A stretch of DNA of 64,000 nucleotides, taken from assembly GCA_034231615.1 (NCBI GenBank), contig CM067309.1, forward strand, positions 35,028,780 through 35,092,779, written 5' to 3'. The DNA is from Meghimatium bilineatum (lineage: Eukaryota > Mollusca > Gastropoda > Stylommatophora > Philomycidae). Of this stretch, positions 34,136-44,769 are shown one piece after another (position 1 is the first letter of the stretch; each line of letters starts with the position of its first letter). Under the pieces are notes generated by a model that was not told where the DNA came from, ran no database searches, and saw nothing but the letters and a program-made list of their open reading frames with translations. The position numbers and the translations under genes were made by a program.

Positions 34136-34286
34136 CGCAAAGACACAAATGTTTCAAGAATTCTCCTGAGTTATAAGTACATTATAGTAGGAATGAGCAA
34201 GACTTTGAGCTCTATAAATTGTTTGACCATCAAGTCAAACTACCATATAAAGAGAATTCTATACACACAAAATGTGCAAAGCAAAT

Positions 34287-34638
34287 ACATAAAACACAAA
34301 GTCGATCAGCTTTTCAATAAAAGCACAGACAATCAAACAATAAGGTATGGGTATGAAAAAATACAGAAAACAATATACAAGTTTAAATCTTAAGGTCTTT
34401 TCAAGAAAATTCAAGACAGACAGTTAAAAACAGTAAAAATAAAGTCACTATTACAACAGCATTAGCCAGCAGACATTTAACAGCAATAGCAATAATGATG
34501 TTTTGGATATCTCTACTGTTAAATGTCTGTTGTCTAATGCTGTTGTGATAGTGCCATTATATTTGCTGTTTTTTTGTTATACCCATGTCCTATAGTCTGA
34601 ACATTTATTGTAAAGCTAATCAACCTTGTGTTTTACAT
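34287..34638. mobile_element. Foldback element (long imperfect inverted repeat)
   Basis: The two halves are reverse complements over about 175 bp each with some indels. The inner 38-base arms (34446-34483 and 34516-34553) differ at only three positions around a 32-base centre. The outer ends are ACATAAAACAC (34287) and GTGTTTTACAT (34628). No ORF. It ends 87 bp upstream of the putative last RILP-like exon and could form a long hairpin in the pre-mRNA. Confidence 0.85.
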
Positions 34639-34725
34639 AAGTAATATTATACAGTTTTACAGCAGACTCACTTATTATCCATTGTGAAAATATATTAAGT
34701 AAATTTGTCTTGTTTTTTTTTTCAG

Positions 34726-34792
34726 ATTTAACTTTTTATTCACTGAAGGCTCATCAAAGACATCAAAACTTCGAAGGAAAAAAGCAGCGTAA
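34726..34792 (+). CDS. RILP-like protein, putative terminal exon
   Basis: A strong acceptor (TTGTTTTTTTTTTCAG) is followed by a frame that completes the AG left by the 11819-11863 exon and reads R, FNFLFTEGSSKTSKLRRKKA, A and a TAA stop at 34790. RILP-like proteins end their conserved part with a basic-aromatic motif of the form (I)RRxFxFxF, so R-FNFLF followed by a basic tail fits (family knowledge). The exon is short and its only hard evidence is phase, acceptor and this motif. An upstream exon supplying the preceding conserved residues is probably missing from my reading; it must be phase-neutral if present. The 3' UTR would continue from 34793. Confidence 0.6.
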
Positions 34793-35920
34793 ATTAATGT
34801 AAGATTATTGGAGCCTTGAAACATTTCTTGTTGATCCTTCCAGATTATTCTGTCACAGTGTCACAGATTTCATCAACTATTCAGAAATTAGGGTGGGGGG
34901 GTATATATGGAGGATATTGTGATTCACAAACCTGAAATGAATGTCATCTGCTATTATCTGAAACAAAGACTATCTGACAGCCTGGGAGAAATATTGGCTG
35001 CTGCATATATCATGTCATAGACTTGTACACTGTCATAGAAAATAGAAAAGTCTCACAGATTGTCATTAACTTATTATTACAAAGAGATAGGCATATGTAT
35101 TTATCAGGATCTTGAAGAGAGTTTGATGTTTTACTGTCTGATTTCATTTCAGTGTAGCCACCACTTGAATTAGCTTTAGAGTAGAATGTTACCACATGCC
35201 AGTTTGGCTTATTCAGTGTCAAAATAGTTGCATTTGAGTTTTTTGTATTGTCAAAAGTTGAGAAAAGAGAAAATACGATTAAGCCAAATCCATTGACTAT
35301 AGTGGCTGTTAAATAATCTGTCATTTTGTTTAGATAAAAACCTAGACAAGACCGACTAAGTAAAAAGATAGATTTTGTTGGGATAAAATCCTCGGACACA
35401 ATACACACAAAGTAAACAGAAAGCATATACAGAACAGGAAAAAACGTACAATACTGTTACATGTATTTATAAATGATAGCATTTCAATTGATCAATAACA
35501 AATCAGTGATTTGATATATTGATTGAGTTTTTGTCACAGAAGTTTTGTCGTCAAATAACCTTTACACTTTGCAGACCAGCAATCCAAATCATACTTATCT
35601 CCCATTACCAAGGGTGTTCACAATTTTTGGGACATCGCCATCTTTAATAATCCGTATAAATTTGAACTAACAAAAGAGAGCTTTTAAATTTTCTATGTGT
35701 CATAGCGAATGTTTGCATTTTCTGAATTAATTTGAAAGTGCAAGAGTTACTTAAAGATGAAAATCCTATTTATTATAATGCTGACAGTGGATTCACATTG
35801 CTTTCTATAAATCACAAAATCTCACCTTCCAGAATATCAGATCTTTCAAGAATAAAACGCATAAGCTATTTTGAGAAACTGTATTTCGTGGATGCTGCCA
35901 TTTTGGAATGATATACTATC
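34793..35920. other. Probable 3' UTR / intergenic, no gene recognised
   Basis: A 138-codon open frame on the - strand (35426-35010) shows no domain, no splice context and low-complexity composition; I do not call it. Confidence 0.4.
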
Positions 35921-36555
35921 CCAGATGAGCTATACGCATGTGGTTGCGTTTGTGGGTCTCACCAATGGCCCACTAGACATACCACCCACGCAACAGAAAA
36001 CCTTATTGGATGACATGCCGTTATATTGAGGTTATTTTCTCAGAGAAGCTTCATGGCACGTCATCTATACAATTATGCTTTTATTTTGTTGTTGAAATGT
36101 GTTTCATGTTTACCTGAATATATATGTATGCACCCTCTGTGGTTGGGAGGGAGCCAGAGATGTACTGTGCAGCACTGGGGAGGAGGAAACTGACAGCACT
36201 GTTTTTCCCTATGGCTGAAACCCATCATAGAGGCACAATGACTCAGGACGTGACATTCCTTTTGACTTGAACATTTGGTTGCATGCCTGGAGCAATAAAG
36301 AAGTTCGGTATAACCAGTAGTCAATTGGTGGTGAGAAATGAGCACAGTGAACCCTATCTTGGCTACAGTTGCTAGGAGCAGTGCATAGGTTGAAACGTAC
36401 CTTCCTGGAGGTGTGATAGTTATTCTCTGGCTCTGTCCCGGGGTGGCCGAAAATCTACAGACTTCCCAGCAATATAATGCCATTTAATGGCATTAGGTCA
36501 AAGGGCATAAGCCCATGGACCGCTGGATCAGCAACCAACCAACCAGATGAGCTAT
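35921..36555 (+). mobile_element. Element D, full-length ~609-bp retroposon with perfect TSD
   Basis: The element (35934-36542) is flanked by a perfect 13-bp duplication, CCAGATGAGCTAT, at 35921-35933 and 36543-36555. It is nearly collinear with 7012-7623 from head (ACGCATGTGGTTGCGTTTGT) to tail (GGCATTAGGTCAAAGGGCAT … CAACCAACCAA). No catalytic ORF. The tail equals the 3' end of the LINEs at 2355-2400 and 28825-28885. Confidence 0.95.
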
Positions 36556-36559
36556 TATT

Positions 36560-36980
36560 AGCAATACTATCACTACAATTGCCGTATTTATGAAGTATCA
36601 TAATGGTTTCGACGATCATCGAAGTTGGTCATCAATGGTATATAACGGAAATTTAAGAACTGTTGAATTTGGTCCGTAAATTTTTACGGTAATTGCGAAG
36701 TATAAATAGGAACAATAAATGAAGGATGTCTTGTATAGAATATGACTATTTAAATATTGTTGAATTTTCAGGAACCACTAAGGCATTTTATTGTATGTAT
36801 CACTATCACAATCTGGAAAATTGGCTTTTGAATCACAAGGACGTTTGAATGAGTTACAAATGTAAGATGGGTTCACTAACCACTCTACCACTGAAACTAA
36901 CAAGATAGTATTGATTCAGGCAGTTTAATATAATTCCTATATAATCATCATCAACGAACTGCAGACAAATGTGCTCCAAT
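36560..36980. other. No feature recognised
   Basis: AT-rich sequence; nothing supported. Confidence 0.5.
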
Positions 36981-36984
36981 CTCA

Positions 36985-37440
36985 TATTCAGTATGTCCTT
37001 CAGCATGTGGTAACTGATTGTCCTTCAGCATGTGGTAACTGATTGTCCTTCAGCATGTGGTAACTGATTGTCCTTCAGCATGTGGTAACTGATTGTCCTT
37101 CAGCATGTGGTAACTGATTGTTCCGTTTCTGTGTTGGTTGATAACTCTTCTTGTGATTTCTAAAAGCTGCTCGTTTCTTGCATCACCACTCTTCACTCCC
37201 AAATATTGCATTCTAGACATAGATACGGAAGAAGAAATACACCCCCATATCTTCCAACTGGTTCAACTGCATGATTGCATTCAAAATATCAGTATGGTCT
37301 ATTGAACTGCCACAAGTGGCTGTGGCCACACTATTTTGTCTGCTCTTTCATATCCCTCAGCACCCACATGTCAGCGAGCAAAAATGAAGGTAACTCTCTT
37401 CGGCACAAATTTTGATTTTAGGGTATTTTTAGAGTCAAAG
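36985..37440 (-). mobile_element. LINE fragment (RNase H end) with internal minisatellite
   Basis: Minus frames: RVTFIFAR and HVGAEGYERADK (final RNase H helix), then ARNEQLLEITRR and VINQHRNGTISYHMLKD, the equivalent of MVNQHRTSAISRS at 29560. At the last motif the sequence becomes a five-copy 25-bp array. Confidence 0.75.
36990..37122. repeat. Minisatellite, 25-bp unit, 5 copies
   Basis: CAGCATGTGGTAACTGATTG + TCCTT. The unit is coding sequence of the surrounding LINE (minus SYHMLKDNQL) repeated out of frame. Confidence 0.95.
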
Positions 37441-37675
37441 TAGGCGTTCGTACAAAAATTACATGCACAAATAAATACATATTGTAGCGGTGATGTATAA
37501 GCAAATTTTGCAAACAAGGCTGAAAATATTACACTGAAGGAAAAATTATGGTTTTGAAAGGTCTGGGATATTCAAATCTGTCACTCTTAAACTGTCTACA
37601 TAAGGTTGTTTTTTTACCAACACATTCTAAAGAGAATTTTTTTATATTTACATCTGTCTGTTCCGATGGATATAC

Positions 37676-38025
37676 CATAGTGGGTTATAGTGTAGTTTAG
37701 CCATCCACATCTAACATTACAGAAAGTATATTATAGTGTAGTTTAACAATTGACATCAAACATTACAGAAAGTATATTATAGTGTAGTTTAGCCATCCAC
37801 ATCTAACATTACAGAAAGTATATTATAGTGTAGTTTAGCCATCCACATCTAACATTACAGAAAGTATATTATAGTGTAGTTTAGCCATCCACATCTAACA
37901 TTACAGAAAGTATATTATAGTGTAGTTTAGCCATCCACATCTAACATTACAGAAAGTATATTATAATGTAGTTTAGCAATCGACATCTAACTTTACAGAA
38001 AGTATATTATAATGTATTATAACAA
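37676..38025. repeat. Minisatellite, 46-bp unit, ~7 copies
   Basis: AGTATATTATAGTGTAGTTT + AGCCATCCACATC units; homogeneous in the middle. Confidence 0.96.
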
Positions 38026-38029
38026 TAAT

Positions 38030-38860
38030 TTATAATTATAATTAATAATTATATTATAACACTGATTGAACCATCTGAAACCTAGAAAACTGTTCTACTT
38101 GGTTGTGTGTTATTAGCACGTTGTAAAGAGAATTTCTTGAAACTACTCAGTAGTTTGTATAAGAATATTTTACTATATTGTGTGCCTATCATTTATGAGT
38201 ATTTCACTTAAAATGTGTGATTTTTTGTGTGTGAAAAGTCATGCTAAGTCATAGCTGGCTTCATATTACATCGCTCTTGTGCAGTTCTCTTTACGCCGGT
38301 CTCAGAACTCTTGAGATCCCGGGTTCAATCCACTGTTAGGACATGGAATTCTATCAGCGGTGCAATCAAAAAATTCTTCCTGTACATGTTGCATCGACAG
38401 CTTTGACAAAGCGGCCTTTATTTCCACATCCAAAAAAGCCACCCTGCACTCCTTAACAGGAAAACACGCCATAATGAAAATTTTTATTTAAATAAATTAT
38501 TCTCAGCCTGTACCATATGGTCCACCAGTGAGTCACAACAGTTGTGTTGAGAGGTCAAGACAAAAACATGGACATTTATGGAGGGCAAAGACACGGACTT
38601 GTCTGAAATTATTTGAGCAAAATAAAATAAATTTCATTTATACACATTTCAGATATGCACATTTCAGCTGGCAAAAAAAGGTACTCTATATAAGTTGAAG
38701 AAATTGTTTTTCTATGTTATTCTAATTTGTATGTGTTTTATTTAGTTTTTGGAGATCATGGACACAAAGTGTTTGCTGAAAGTCGGTCAAGAGTGGAAAG
38801 TGGTTGAGAACTGCGGATTTAAATTGTCATTTATATTTGAGATTTCACAAGAATCTTCAC
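38030..38860. other. No gene feature; contains a tRNA-like stretch
   Basis: Unique AT-rich sequence apart from the tRNA-like segment at 38270-38345. Confidence 0.4.
38270..38345 (+). other. tRNA-like / pol III B-box-like remnant
   Basis: CCCGGGTTCAATCC contains a T-loop-like TTCAATC and resembles a B box, but only three of five T-stem pairs form and no acceptor stem or A box is convincing. Possibly the head of an old tRNA-derived SINE. Confidence 0.3.
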
Positions 38861-38864
38861 TTTC

Positions 38865-39130
38865 GCCTTCTTCTTTTTCAGAGTTTGTTCTTAAATTTCT
38901 GTAGATTTGCAGGATGTAGTTTAGAGATCAGAATCAGTTGTGTCATAATTTACATCTTTGTTGTGATATCAGCGCCATTCAGCCTGACACATCTGATTTC
39001 AGCATGACTTCTAGGTCACTTGGACCCTATATAGGATGGAACAGCCAACTTCACCCCATAACCTTATTAGTAACCTACTACGACATGAATGGAAGGTAAA
39101 CTGTGGCCATTCTTTGTACCCCTTTCAGGC
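38865..39130 (-). mobile_element. SINE-A copy
   Basis: CTTCTTTTTCAGAGTTTGTT … AGCATGACTTCTAGGTCACT … TACCCCTTTCAGGC; about 80% similar by eye to 22185-22462. Confidence 0.75.
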
Positions 39131-39239
39131 TTCTGCTGTCTATCTATCTATCTATTCACTAAACCCTTTATTGCCTTTCAGTGTCAGGGGTAGAAGAGTT
39201 TTCTGGAAACGGCTCTCTTGTGTGCTGAGTATATTGTGG

Positions 39240-39600
39240 AATTTGTCGCCTCTTTTATTTCGGTAGTCCATCATTTTCGTGGTCGACCTCTAGATCTGCC
39301 TTCACTGTATCTGTAGCATAGCTTGCTGTGGACACGCTGTCTGATTATAGTTTGGTGATGTGTGCAAACAATTTGATCTGTTGTCTCTTAATATATTCCA
39401 AGATTGGGGTGGTACCGGTTTTTTGTTGAATGTCCTCATTCCTCACCCTGCCTCTTGGCGATATTCCTAGGATTCTGCATAAGCATGACATTTCAGTTGT
39501 CACAAGTTTACATTTGTCTTGTGCTGTCGTTGTCTATGTTTGGCATTGTTAGCACAAGTTGGCATAATAATAGTTTTGAATAGTGTTATTTTGGTGTTTA
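39240..39600 (-). mobile_element. LINE RT C-terminal fragment
   Basis: The - strand shows the order VTTEMSCLCRILGI, RVRNEDIQQK, ILEYIKRQQI and FAHI across frames, a very common arrangement in the region after the RT palm of CR1/RTE-like elements. Many stops. Confidence 0.65.
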
Positions 39601-40050
39601 AATCTACATTTTGTTTCTGAAGATTGGTTGAATTTGCCCTAGGACTTGGTATGCTTTACTACAAATATTGTGTATTTCTTTACTGCTTTTACCATCTGCT
39701 GTTATATTACTTCCTCTGCATTACACAGGCAAATATTCATCTATAAAAGTGCACACAGGTACTGTAATTATGTATTAAATATCCATGATCTGCATCCTTA
39801 TGATATGATGGGATTTGATTTAAATTGTCATGACTTTGTTTCAATTTGTACCTTTTTGATCTGGAGAACAGAATCTTGTTTTTTATATTTTACATTATTT
39901 GTTGTCTTATATTTGGTTATTGTATCCAAATTTTGTAATATATACTATTATAATGAAATATTTTATAGTATTTTTCTACATTTTAAACCTGTAATATTGA
40001 GAGCCTAGAGCTGATGGCCACCATTTATTAGCCTCTAACTACCAAAATAG
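39600..40050. other. No feature recognised
   Basis: AT-rich; the 120-codon ORF at 39646-40008 has no recognisable domain and biased Phe/Tyr/Leu content typical of random AT-rich frames. Confidence 0.5.
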
Positions 40051-40054
40051 TCAA

Positions 40055-40228
40055 ATCCCAAAATTACAACTTGGTCTAGACTAACAATTACCGGTAAGTA
40101 TGCAATAACAGAAATGTGCTATATATGGTACAAACAATAAATAATACATATAATTTGGAACTTGGAAAGATGTTGTTAAATAGGGAAATTTGTTATAAAA
40201 GGATGCGCTATAGAGGGGTTCCACTGTG
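40055..40228 (+). mobile_element. Element F (MITE-like), right part
   Basis: Shares CAATAACAGAAATGTGCTAT…GGAAATTTGTTATAAAAGGA and the end GGTTCCACTG with 45500-45660. The terminus reads, in reverse, CAGTGGAACCCCTCTATAG, which looks like a Tc1/pogo-type inverted terminal repeat. Confidence 0.65.
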
Positions 40229-40880
40229 TTGATAATAAAAGGATGCGCTATAGAGGGGTTCCACTGTGTTGATAATAAAAGGATGCGCTATAGAGGGGTT
40301 CCACTGTGTTGATAATAAAAGGATGCGCTATAGAGGGGTTCCACTGTGTTGATAATAAAAGGATGCGCTATAGAGGGGTTCCACTGTGTTGATAATAAAA
40401 GGATGCGCTATAGAGAGGTTCCACTGTGTTGATAATAAAAGGACGAGCTATAAAGGGGTTCCACTGTGTTGATAATAAAAGGATGCGCTATAGAGGGGTT
40501 CCACTGTGTTGATAATAAAAGGATGCGCTATAGAGGGGTTCCACTGTGTTGATAATAAAAGGATGCGCTATAGAGGGGTTCCACTGTGTTGATAATAAAA
40601 GGATGCGCTATAGAGAGGTTCCACTGTGTTGATAATAAAAGGACGAGCTATAAAGGGGTTCCACTGTGTTGATAATAAAAGGATGCACTATAGAGGGGTT
40701 CCACTGTATTAATAATAAAAGGGCGAGCTATAGAGGGGTTCTACTGTGTTGATAATAAAAGGATGCGCTATAGAGGGGTTCCACTGTATTAATAATAAAA
40801 GGGCGAGCTATAGAGGGGTTCTACTGTGTTGATAATAAAAGGATGAGCTATAGATGGGTTCCTCTGTGTTGATAATAAAA
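40185..40880. repeat. Minisatellite, 40-bp unit, ~17 copies
   Basis: AAAAGGATGCGCTATAGAGG + GGTTCCACTGTGTTGATAAT. The unit is the last ~40 bp of element F plus a few bases. It contains a two-unit variant block (GGACGAGCTATAAAG) repeated at about 40441 and 40641, a sign of block duplication. Confidence 0.97.
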
Positions 40881-40959
40881 AAAAATTAATGACGTAATCT
40901 GTTCATGTTCACCAGAAAAATGTTTAAAATACACAGTATGTAGTTAGTAATTTCATCAC

Positions 40960-41115
40960 AGATGTTATCAGAAAACGCTGTTGGTCCTACATCGGGCATG
41001 TCCTACGTGCAGACCAACAGAATACACCACCAATCTCTTGAATGGATACCTACAGGCAAAAGAGCCAGGGGTAGACCAAAAGAAACACTCAGAAGAACAA
41101 TACTTAGAGAAAGTA
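40960..41115 (+). mobile_element. LINE RT C-terminal fragment
   Basis: Frames read CWSYIGHVLRADQQN and HHQSLEWIPTGKRARGRPKE TL, the YIGHVLR…GKRxRGRPK motif of non-LTR RT C-termini. A one-base frameshift separates them. Confidence 0.85.
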
Positions 41116-41127
41116 AAACAATCTTAT

Positions 41128-41400
41128 TCTTCTGCGTTCGTTCTCAAACTCCTGTAGATTAGCAGGATATAGTCTGGAGAACGGAATGCTTTGTGTCATG
41201 GTTTACAACATTGCTGCAAAATCTTCACCTCGGCCTTACACATCTGACTTCAGCATGCAATTTGAGTCGCTTTGACCCTATATGGGATGGAACAGCCAAC
41301 TCCACCCCATAACTTCTTTAGTTACCTCTTGCTATTCAGTATTGCTATTTTTTGCTCCTGTCTTCAGCCCCAGCAATGCATGGACAATTCTCAGTTGTAT
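41128..41400 (-). mobile_element. SINE-A copy
   Basis: TTCTTCTGCGTTCGTTCTCA … AGCAGGATATAGTCTGGAGA … CCCCAGCAATGCATGGACA; plausible short flanking similarity (ACAATCTT/ACAATTCT). Confidence 0.85.
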
Positions 41401-42425
41401 AACTGAGGCGACACACGGACACATATAATTTCTCAACAGGATTGATGTGTAAGGGAGGTTTATGAATGCATGTTTAGTCCTGAAAGGGAAGCACACCAGG
41501 GTCAGGATCACCTCGTCCTGCCTGGAGCATAGCACATATTTCTTGGCCAACTATCTCATCAGATCAGATTTCTTCTGTCAGATCTGCTGACCCATCCACA
41601 GTGGTAGTACACCTAGTATTCCCATTACCAAAGAGTATGTGACAAAAACAAAAAAGGTGCAAAGTCTTCTGGCCTGTATCTCTCTGTCATCCATAGTGGA
41701 GTTTGTCATCCATGGTGGAGTTTGTCATCCATGGTGGAGTTATTTGATAGAAGACAAAAGTAAGAAATTGAGACAGAACGTGACAATAATTTTGTCCACA
41801 GGTGACAAGTTGTCAGCCTATCCCCCAACTTTCCTTTTTCACCTCCTATGACATGCATGGAAAGAAGACAGTGACCCTATTCTTTGCATCCTAAACTAGA
41901 AGTCCAAGCTGCGGTTGCCACAAGGGCAGGCAAACTGCCTACTAACAGCATAGAAAAGACCAAACAAATAAAAGACAAAAATAATTAAGTGATTATAGAA
42001 ATATATGATTTTGTTTTTGTACTCAATTATTATGTCATAATTATCATACAATTATATTATCTCATAATTACATTTATATTACTGTAAGACTTATATTCTC
42101 CATATATTTATAATATACTAGTCATGTGTCTGTAATTAGCTTTTAGTTCTTGAATATATTGTTTTAATTTATTGTTGATGTTCAACACAAAATGATGGCC
42201 TTATTTTTGTTGCTTCAGATAGAGCGTGTGGTCACAGTATACGGTGGTTTCCTTACAAGGAAGCTGCTTGAAAGGCTTTTGTAATGTGTGGTTTATATAA
42301 CTCTTAGTTTACCATGACAAGGCTGTTTGTTCAATGTTTTTCCGCTCAAGTTCTCGATACCTCTAGGACTGTCTTTGTCCTTTTATCTGGGTCTTCTCAT
42401 ATGTCTAGATCCCTGGCGCCTGTTC
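41400..42425. other. No gene feature; small dispersed repeat
   Basis: 41800-41960 (CCCCCAACTTTCCTTTTTCA … TTGCCACAAGGG) recurs in diverged form at 52800-52945, so it is an old dispersed element. A 21-bp unit TTTGTCATCCATGGTGGAG repeats at 41701-41740. Otherwise nothing. Confidence 0.5.
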
Positions 42426-42429
42426 TCAT

Positions 42430-42670
42430 AAAAATAATAAGACCCATAACCCGTCAGGGTGATAGTGGTGCCATACTGGATACCTCATCACAAAATGCCC
42501 TCCAAACAGCTCTGTCCTCAGTCATTTGGAGAAGTGTAGAAAATCACTCCCAAACCATTTCTTGATGTTATCCAGGATTTTCTCTAACCCCCTCATCTCC
42601 TTCCACCCTTGATTGTTCCCTGCAAAATAATTTTAGAGAGTGTTGTTGCTCGTTACATGTCCAAATAACT
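42430..42670 (-). mobile_element. LINE RT C-terminal fragment
   Basis: The minus strand reads, across frames, LEKILDNIKKWFG and MTEDRAVWRAF, the DNIKEW…EDRxxWR end of CR1/RTE-like ORFs. Related fragments lie at 12600, 17445 and 58440. Confidence 0.75.
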
Positions 42671-42764
42671 TGTTCCCATACCTATAGTGGTATTTGATCT
42701 TAATACAAAATGTCATAACAACAAGAAAAAAAAGTCAAAATTATCTCCAACCATCTCGGAGTTG

Positions 42765-43010
42765 AACTTCTGAGCCATCTTTGAGTTGAACATATCAGCC
42801 ATCTCTAATTTCAAATCCTCAGCCATCTGAGTTGAATTTTTCAGCCATCTCTGAGTTGAACTTCTCAGCCCTCTCTGAGTTGAACTTCTCAGCCATCTCT
42901 GAGTTGAACTTCTCAGCCATCTCTGAGTTGAACTTCTCAGCCCTCTCTGAGTTGAACTTCTCAGCCCTCTCTGAGTTGAACTTCTCAGCCATCTCTGAGT
43001 TAACCTCATC
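42765..43010. repeat. Minisatellite, 24-bp unit, ~9 copies
   Basis: CTCTGAGTTGAACTTCTCAG + CCAT. No stop in several frames of either strand, hence overlapping spurious ORFs. Confidence 0.95.
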
Positions 43011-43109
43011 TAATATAGAATAACAGAACAAAACATGGTAGAAAACATCAAGAGAGAGTTGATAAAACCTGTAAGCTATTGTTGAAAAAATGTATATAAT
43101 TTAATACAG

Positions 43110-43520
43110 AACGACAAACTGCCCATAAGTGCGCAGCAAGATACAGTTAATTGGAAGACTAAACATTGGAAGTGCACAGCAAGATACAGTTAATTGGAAG
43201 ACTAAACATTGGAAGTGCACAGCAAGATACAGTTAATTGGAAGACTAAACATTGGAAGTGCACAGCAAGATACAGTTAATTTGAAGACTAAACATTGAAA
43301 GTGCGCAGCAAGATACAGTTAATTGGAAGACTAAACATTGAAAGTGCACAGCAAGATACAGTTAATTGGAAGACTAAACATTGGAAGTGCACAGCAAGAT
43401 ACAGTTAATTTGAAGACTAAACATTGGAAGTGCACAGCAAGATACAGTTAATTGGAAGACTAAACATTGGAAGTGCACAGCAAGATACAGTTAATTGGAA
43501 GACTAAACATTGGAAGTGCA
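43110..43520. repeat. Minisatellite, 43-bp unit, ~9 copies
   Basis: GCACAGCAAGATACAGTTAA + TTGGAAGACTAAACATTGGA. The array stops at the tail end of the SINE-B at 43525. Confidence 0.96.
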
Positions 43521-43524
43521 GATG

Positions 43525-43680
43525 ACACTTCATTCTCAAACTCCCACTGGATCTCTCTTGGAACTGGACAATGATCTTACTAGATTTCCAGCAGGATGTA
43601 GTCCACAGAAAGGAAATGCGTTGTGTTGATGTTTTATTTGCACCAATGACCCAACACATCCATCGTTGGTAGACACGTAT
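43525..43680 (-). mobile_element. SINE-B copy
   Basis: CTTCATTCTCAAACTCCCAC … TAGATTTCCAGCAGGATGTA … GTTTTATTTGCACCAATG. Lies directly between two minisatellites. Confidence 0.85.
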
Positions 43681-43729
43681 TTGATATTTGACATGTATTA
43701 TAAGAATATAGTAATGTATCAGTGAAGCA

Positions 43730-44750
43730 AATATCTTATAGAAACATAACAATGCATTAGTCTCACACACAAATGTGTTATAGAGAAACAACAATGCTTT
43801 AGTCTCACACACAAATGTGTTATAGAAACATAACAATGTATTAGCCTCACACACAAATGTGTTATAGAAACATAATAATGCTTTAGTCTCACACACAAAT
43901 GTGTTATAGAAACACAACAATGTATTAGTCTCACACACAAATGTGTTATAGAAACATAACAATATATTAGCCCCACACACAAATGTGTTATAGAAACATA
44001 ACAATGTATTAGTCTCTCACACAAATGTGTTATAGAAAACAACAATTTTTTAGTCTCACACACAAATTTGTTATAGAAACACAACAATGCTTTAGTCTCA
44101 CACACAAATTTGTTATAGAAACATAACAATGTATTAGCCTCACACACAAATGTGTTATAGAAACATAACAATGTATTAGCCTCACACACAAATGTGTTAT
44201 AGAAACATAACAATGTATTAGCCTCACACACAAATGTGTTATAGAGAAACAACAATGCTTTAGTCTCACACACAAATGTGTTATAGAAACATAACAATGT
44301 ATTAGCCTCACACACAAATGTGTTATAGAAACATAATAATGCTTTAGTCTCACACACAAATGTGTTATAGAAACATAACAATGTATTAGCCTCACACACA
44401 AATGTGTTATAGAAACATAATAATGCTTTAGTCTCACACACAAATGTGTTATAGAAACATAACAATGTATTAGCCCCACACACAAATGTGTTATAGAAAC
44501 ATAACAATGTATTAGTCTCACACAAATGTGTTATAGAAACATAACAATGTATTAGCCTCACACACAAATGTGTTATAGAAACATAACAATGTATTAGCCC
44601 CACACACAAATGTGTTATAGAAACACAACAATGTATTAGTCTCACACACAAATGTGTTATAGAAACATAACAATGTATTAGCCCCACACGCAAATTTGTT
44701 ATAGAAACACAACAATGCTTTAGTCTCACACACAAATGTGTTATAAAAAC
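43730..44750. repeat. Minisatellite, 42-bp unit, ~24 copies
   Basis: AAATGTGTTATAGAAACATA + ACAATGTATTAGCCTCACAC. The 42-bp period (14 codons) leaves long minus-strand frames of up to 372 codons with a THLCVRLIHCYVSI repeat. Frames switch where units are 1-2 bp short, which argues against coding. Confidence 0.97.
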
Positions 44751-44769
44751 ACAACACAATATTATTCTT

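Noticed and set aside
35010-35426. 138-codon minus-strand ORF
   Set aside because: No domain, no similarity I recognise, lies in the probable 3' UTR of the RILP-like gene; length is possible by chance in 64 kb.
39646-40008. 120-codon plus ORF rich in Phe, Tyr and Cys
   Set aside because: AT-rich random frame with no domain, signal of conservation or splice context.
42713-43031. Overlapping ORFs on both strands (NFSAISEL / KFNSEMAE)
   Set aside because: Both strands and several frames are open over a 24-bp array; typical for a stop-free unit.
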